Below are positions 43,727-46,617 of a stretch of 46,617 nucleotides of DNA, one piece after another; positions within the stretch are counted from its first letter, which is position 1; each line of letters begins with the position of its first letter. The notes beneath the pieces were generated by a model that worked only from the letters and a program-made list of their open reading frames with translations, was not told where the DNA came from and did not search any database. A program made the translations under genes and the position numbers. Origin of the DNA: Parcubacteria group bacterium Gr01-1014_30. Its GTDB lineage: Bacteria > Patescibacteriota > Minisyncoccia > Minisyncoccales > 2-12-FULL-40-12. The stretch covers positions 1-46,617 of the forward strand of contig VMFS01000005.1 of assembly GCA_007376185.1 (NCBI GenBank), given 5' to 3'.

Positions 43727-44818
43727 ATGAAGCGAGGAGAGACGTCGCGAATTGAAAGGTACTTGCGTGATTTCAGGGAAAGGTTTGAACCTTTCTTAAC
43801 TGGATGGTTGGAAAGAGAGGTTGTGCGTTTGACTGAAGTTGACAGGATTGGCAGGGTTATGGCCGAGGCCATCAGCGAGTTCACCCTAAGAGGCGGAAAG
43901 AGAATCAGAGCCGCATTGGTGAATATTGGTTATAGTTTGGCAGGAGGCCTTGACGCTTCCAGGATTTTTCTGGCATGCGTGGCTTACGAACTGCTCCACG
44001 CTTACTTTTTGATCCAAGACGACATTGCTGACAAAGATTACACGCGACGGGGCAGACCAACCGTTCACCGTAGATTCCAGGAAATCTACTCTGAGATACT
44101 GAGCCCTCTTTCGGAGGAGGAGAGGGAGCATTTTGCCAACTCGATAGCGATGTTTGACGGCAACATATGCCGTTCCATGGCTTTTAAGGCACTTTCAGAG
44201 CTTGACTTCAGCACCGAGCTAGTTCTCAAAGCCGTGAGGCATTTTGGCGCTCTTGATGAGAGCACGAATGTTGGACAAGTGGTGGACATCTTGGCGCCGC
44301 TTAAGGCAGGGTTTATGGAAAAAGGCGTTATGAAAATCGCCCAACTTAAGACGGCAAGATACACCATTGAAGGGCCGTTGCAGCTTGGAATGATTTTGGC
44401 GGGAGCTGGCGATGAACAGTTGCGCCAGATCAGCGATTACGCTATACCAGTTGGCGAAGCTTTCCAGATTAGGGATGACATTTTGGGGGTCTTTGGTTCA
44501 GAAGAGGAAATGGGGAAACCCGTTACTTCCGACCTTGAAGAGGCAAAAAAAACTTTGCTAACGGTTTTTGTTCAGCGAAGAGGAGGAAGGTTTTGGAAGA
44601 AACTGTCTCCTGTGCTTGGCAAGAAAGGATTGACTCTAATGGAGCTTAAGGAGGCGCGGGCGATTTTCAGAAGCTCCGGCGCCCTTAGGGAAGCAGAGGT
44701 GTTTGCGTGTAAGTTGGTTGAAGAAGGGAAGTCGGCCCTTGGACGTTTGAGTCTGCCTGAAGAATTTAAGGCATTGCTTTCGGAACTCGCCGATTATCTG
44801 GTCGCCAGGAGGACTTAA
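43727..44818 (+). CDS. Polyprenyl diphosphate synthase
   Basis: 363 residues from ATG 43727, which has a strong ribosome site (AAAGGAG, 43712-43718, and GAGG closer in). It condenses isopentenyl diphosphate onto an allylic diphosphate. The first Asp-rich motif is DDIADKDYTRRGRPT, the second DDILGVFG; also GGKRIRAAL at the front and KTARYTIEGPLQLG in the middle. Product chain length is not set by what I can see. Together with the next two genes it makes an isoprenoid group. Its clear Shine-Dalgarno sequence and codon choice differ from neighbours, which suggests transfer. Confidence 0.93.
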   Translation: MKRGETSRIERYLRDFRERFEPFLTGWLEREVVRLTEVDRIGRVMAEAISEFTLRGGKRIRAALVNIGYSLAGGLDASRIFLACVAYELLHAYFLIQDDIADKDYTRRGRPTVHRRFQEIYSEILSPLSEEEREHFANSIAMFDGNICRSMAFKALSELDFSTELVLKAVRHFGALDESTNVGQVVDILAPLKAGFMEKGVMKIAQLKTARYTIEGPLQLGMILAGAGDEQLRQISDYAIPVGEAFQIRDDILGVFGSEEEMGKPVTSDLEEAKKTLLTVFVQRRGGRFWKKLSPVLGKKGLTLMELKEARAIFRSSGALREAEVFACKLVEEGKSALGRLSLPEEFKALLSELADYLVARRT

Positions 44819-44828
44819 GGAGGTGGTG

Positions 44829-45341
44829 ATGACAAGCCGCCGAAAAAAAAGATTTGCAAGGACTGTTGTGAACTTCTTGGCACAGCTGTTCCCATTCTTT
44901 ACCAAAAAAAGGGGGGTTGCCTTGATTGTCAGGAACCAGATAGGGTTAATTCTTGTGCTTCGGGAGCTCGAAACAAAGCCTGAAATTGGCAAGCATGCCG
45001 GAATGTTTTCAATTCCAATGGAGACGGTTGAGCCGGGGGAGCATGACGTTCAGGCTATTAAGCGGCTTATTGAAGAGGAATTGCCCGGCTTAATCTCAAA
45101 AATCAAAGTTGTGCAGACGAGATTTGGTCTTTATAGAGTCGGCCACCGCACTTGGGCCACACTTTATACTGCCACTGCTTCCGATGACTCCTTGCCCGAC
45201 CCACAAGCCGTCGGCGTTGCCGGACACCAGTGGGTTTCCCCACCAGAAGCGTTGGCCTTGCATTTGCGCAGAGGGGCCAGAGAAATGATTGAAGATTACA
45301 TTAGTGGGCGTTCGTTCGTAGTACGTCGTAACTGCCGTTGA
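44829..45341 (+). CDS. Nudix-fold hydrolase, degenerate box
   Basis: 170 residues from ATG 44829, five bases after a perfect AAGGAGG (44817-44823); two upstream GTG codons are alternatives. N-terminal basic stretch, then VALIVRNQIGLILVLRELET, GMFSIPMETVEPGEHDVQAI and KRLIEEELPGL. The Nudix box G-x5-E-x7-R-E-U-x-E-E is only partly kept: the leading Gly and first Glu of REUxEE are changed while R and the EE pair remain. It might act on prenyl phosphates given its neighbours; that is inference. Convergent with the kinase gene four bases on. Confidence 0.8.
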   Translation: MTSRRKKRFARTVVNFLAQLFPFFTKKRGVALIVRNQIGLILVLRELETKPEIGKHAGMFSIPMETVEPGEHDVQAIKRLIEEELPGLISKIKVVQTRFGLYRVGHRTWATLYTATASDDSLPDPQAVGVAGHQWVSPPEALALHLRRGAREMIEDYISGRSFVVRRNCR

Positions 45342-45345
45342 ATAT

Positions 45346-46152
45346 TTAAAGCAACACAGTTGTTCCTTTCACCGTTTGACCGATTAACACTTTACTTATG
45401 AGATAAGGCCTTTGTCCGTTAAACACAAAGGCCTTCTTATTTTTTAGGAATGCTAGTTGCTTCAACTTACCTGGCATTTGTCCCGAAACGTCGTTTGCTC
45501 CCATTTTTTCAATAGCGCCGTGTTTTTTTATCAGCGAGTTAAGTTCTTTTCGGTCAAGAAGTTTCATAGGTCTTTCGCTTCTTGACGGCGGAAAATTTTT
45601 ATAAACACCCTCAACGTCCGTGGCGAAAAGAATTTGAGAGCTCTTGATTTTTTTGGCCAGGATTACGGCTATTTCGTCAGCTGAAAGAATATAAACTTTG
45701 TCGCTTCCGCCCAAAACCAAGTCGCCGCCCAGCAGAGGCGTACCTCCTCTTTTGACGATTGTTTCAAGGACGGAAAAGTTTCTCAAAATGGTTTTATCTC
45801 GCTGCCTTTCAAACAAAGAGCTTGTTTGCAGGGGGACCAAAGGCAGGCCTGTTTCTGCAAATATTTTGGCAATTTGGTTGCCGAGGTTTCTTAAAGTTGT
45901 AATAACTTCGGCTATGTTCCTCAAAGAGTAGGTTTCAATTTTGCGATTTTTTAACTTGTACTTATAAACAAGCGGATGGCCGAAAGATCCTGCTCCATTC
46001 AGCAGAATGAGCTTCAGCTTCGGTTTTTGCCTTAGAGCGCCGGCGATTTGTTTAGCGGTTTTTTTGACAAATGCAGTTTTCAAAACTGGTTTGCCGAGTT
46101 TTTTTTGGGTGATAATACTTCCGCCGAGCTTGAGAATTATGGTTTTTGGCAT
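45346..46152 (-). CDS. ipk: Isopentenyl phosphate kinase
   Basis: 268 residues from the ATG at 46152 (a TTG one codon earlier is possible). Amino-acid-kinase fold: KLGGSIITQKK at the N-terminus, GAGSFGHPLVYKYK with the catalytic His typical of isopentenyl phosphate kinase, TPLLGGDLVLGGSDKVYILSADEIAVILAK, and FATDVEGVYKNFP, VSGQMPGKLKQL. IPK makes isopentenyl diphosphate in the alternative mevalonate pathway, known best from archaea and found in some CPR genomes. The GSFGH block rather than GGG-x-x-A sets it apart from glutamate or acetylglutamate kinases. Confidence 0.85.
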   Translation of the reverse strand: MPKTIILKLGGSIITQKKLGKPVLKTAFVKKTAKQIAGALRQKPKLKLILLNGAGSFGHPLVYKYKLKNRKIETYSLRNIAEVITTLRNLGNQIAKIFAETGLPLVPLQTSSLFERQRDKTILRNFSVLETIVKRGGTPLLGGDLVLGGSDKVYILSADEIAVILAKKIKSSQILFATDVEGVYKNFPPSRSERPMKLLDRKELNSLIKKHGAIEKMGANDVSGQMPGKLKQLAFLKNKKAFVFNGQRPYLISKVLIGQTVKGTTVLL

Positions 46153-46159
46153 CAACTTA

Positions 46160-46165
46160 ATTATA
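46160..46165 (-). promoter_or_regulatory. ipk -10 box, leaderless
   Basis: TATAAT on the minus strand (46165-46160), seven bases before the ATG at 46152. Confidence 0.5.
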
Positions 46166-46172
46166 TCATGAT

Positions 46173-46201
46173 TTGATATTACGGCCGTAACCTGCTAATA
46201 T
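46173..46201 (+). promoter_or_regulatory. rpoD promoter
   Basis: TTGATA (46173-46178), 17-base spacer, TGC-TAATAT extended -10 (46196-46201). ATG is at 46212, ten bases on. Confidence 0.6.
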
Positions 46202-46211
46202 ACAAAAGTTC

Positions 46212-46617
46212 ATGAAGAAATCTAAAAAGCCAAGAAAGATTGGCGCCAAAAAGTTAAAGAAAAGGATCTCAAAACGCAAACCTCGCAAGAAAGTTGTTTC
46301 AAAAAAAGCGGCGCGCAAGAGTAATCCAAAAAAAAGAAAAAGAGTGATCCGCCGGGGACCCCGAAGTAGAGCAGGCTCACTACGGGGCAGGGTTTTTTCG
46401 CCGGAAAAAGTTGCAGAGCTTGTTGACAAAGGAAAGGAAAGGGGCTTCGTTACAATGGCTGAAATCTTATATTTCTTTCCCGAAATGGAAAAAGACGTTC
46501 AAGGTCTGGAGAACTTGTACGAGGTTTTGGAGAAAGGCGGCGTTGAAGTAAAAGAAACAAAGGGATTTTTGCAAATCCAAGAAGAGTCGGGCAAGAAAGC
46601 CGCAAAAGTACTGGAAC
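46212..46617 (+). CDS. rpoD: Primary sigma factor, N-terminal part (runs off the window)
   Basis: 135 residues visible, open to the last base. A very basic first 60 residues (KKSKKPRKIGAKKLKKRI onward) is followed by region 1.1: VAELVDKGKERGFVTMAEIL, YFFPEMEKDVQGLENLYEVL and EKGGVEVKET, the usual winged-helix of housekeeping sigma factors. Regions 2-4 lie outside, so I infer the rest. The basic head is long for the family and contains the in-frame hairpin element at 46359-46387 coding PRSRAGSLRG. It has its own extended -10 promoter. Confidence 0.85.
   Translation, partial: MKKSKKPRKIGAKKLKKRISKRKPRKKVVSKKAARKSNPKKRKRVIRRGPRSRAGSLRGRVFSPEKVAELVDKGKERGFVTMAEILYFFPEMEKDVQGLENLYEVLEKGGVEVKETKGFLQIQEESGKKAAKVLE
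46359..46387 (+). repeat. In-frame hairpin element in rpoD
   Basis: CCCC (46359-46362) and GTAG (46366-46369) pair with CTAC (46380-46383) and GGGG (46384-46387), with AGC/GCT inside. The same CCCC-GTAG / CTAC-GGGG arms occur in the intergenic hairpin at 25072-25104. Confidence 0.7.

Overview
The window looks like a piece of a Candidate Phyla Radiation (Patescibacteria, probably Parcubacteria-type) chromosome. The evidence is the compact gene order, short versions of universal proteins (UvrC without its C-terminal HhH part, 125-residue delta and 79-residue epsilon ATP synthase subunits), a type IV pilus locus with many small pilins, several one-helix secreted proteins of CPR type, and almost no Shine-Dalgarno sequences. 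TGA is used as a stop (for example uvrA, HhH-GPD leader genes and the FimT-like pilin), so the SR1/Gracilibacteria code does not apply. All functional names are from motifs read by eye; no searches were run.

Layout. 1-3252: an accessory patch with tandemly duplicated nucleotidyltransferase and membrane-anchored Cys-rich protein genes plus a toxin-antitoxin pair. 3249-7479: divergent uvrC and uvrA (nucleotide excision repair). 7476-9574: groES-groEL behind a good promoter and a CIRCE-like operator. 9674-17808: histidine kinase, response regulator, PilB, PilC, four pilin-like proteins, PilM and a major pilin, separated by long inverted repeats. 18040-21331: three surface proteins with cohesin-like domains, one of which ends in a dockerin. 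21472-23083: lemA-htpX. 23282-29274: small genes, tRNA-Ser(GGA), a GIY-YIG protein, a second toxin-antitoxin pair, a DUF6602-like nuclease-fold protein and secreted proteins. 29385-32632: a Hint-domain protein, an MFS transporter, a DUF1761 protein and a DNA glycosylase. 32662-39372: complete F1Fo ATP synthase operon (B-E-F-H-A-G-D-C) with a membrane protein in front. 39369-41839: two GT4 glycosyltransferases. 41942-46617: dnaG, a polyprenyl synthase, a Nudix protein, isopentenyl phosphate kinase and the start of the primary sigma factor.

The strongest unexplained signals are repetitive and structural. (1) A 70-bp palindrome-bearing element occurs twice, identically and in the same reading frame, inside uvrA, and heptamer tracts or hairpin elements lie in frame inside uvrC, uvrA, atpF, atpG, dnaG and rpoD; this resembles the Rickettsia palindromic elements. 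(2) Two homologous multi-hairpin leaders sit directly before htpX and atpE; their stems keep pairing while the sequence changes. (3) Long inverted repeats separate successive pilus genes, one of them running into a prepilin signal peptide. (4) A nucleotidyltransferase was fused to its downstream membrane protein by a deletion that can be reconstructed from the unfused copy in the same window. (5) Several genes have a TATAAT box only 7-8 bases before the start codon, implying leaderless mRNAs.

No stretch above 300 bases lacks a gene; the longest gaps (12469-12652, 17809-18039, 22036-22180, 23084-23281, 26623-26905, 33923-34104) are described as promoters, leaders or repeats, except 26623-26905, in which I see nothing definite.
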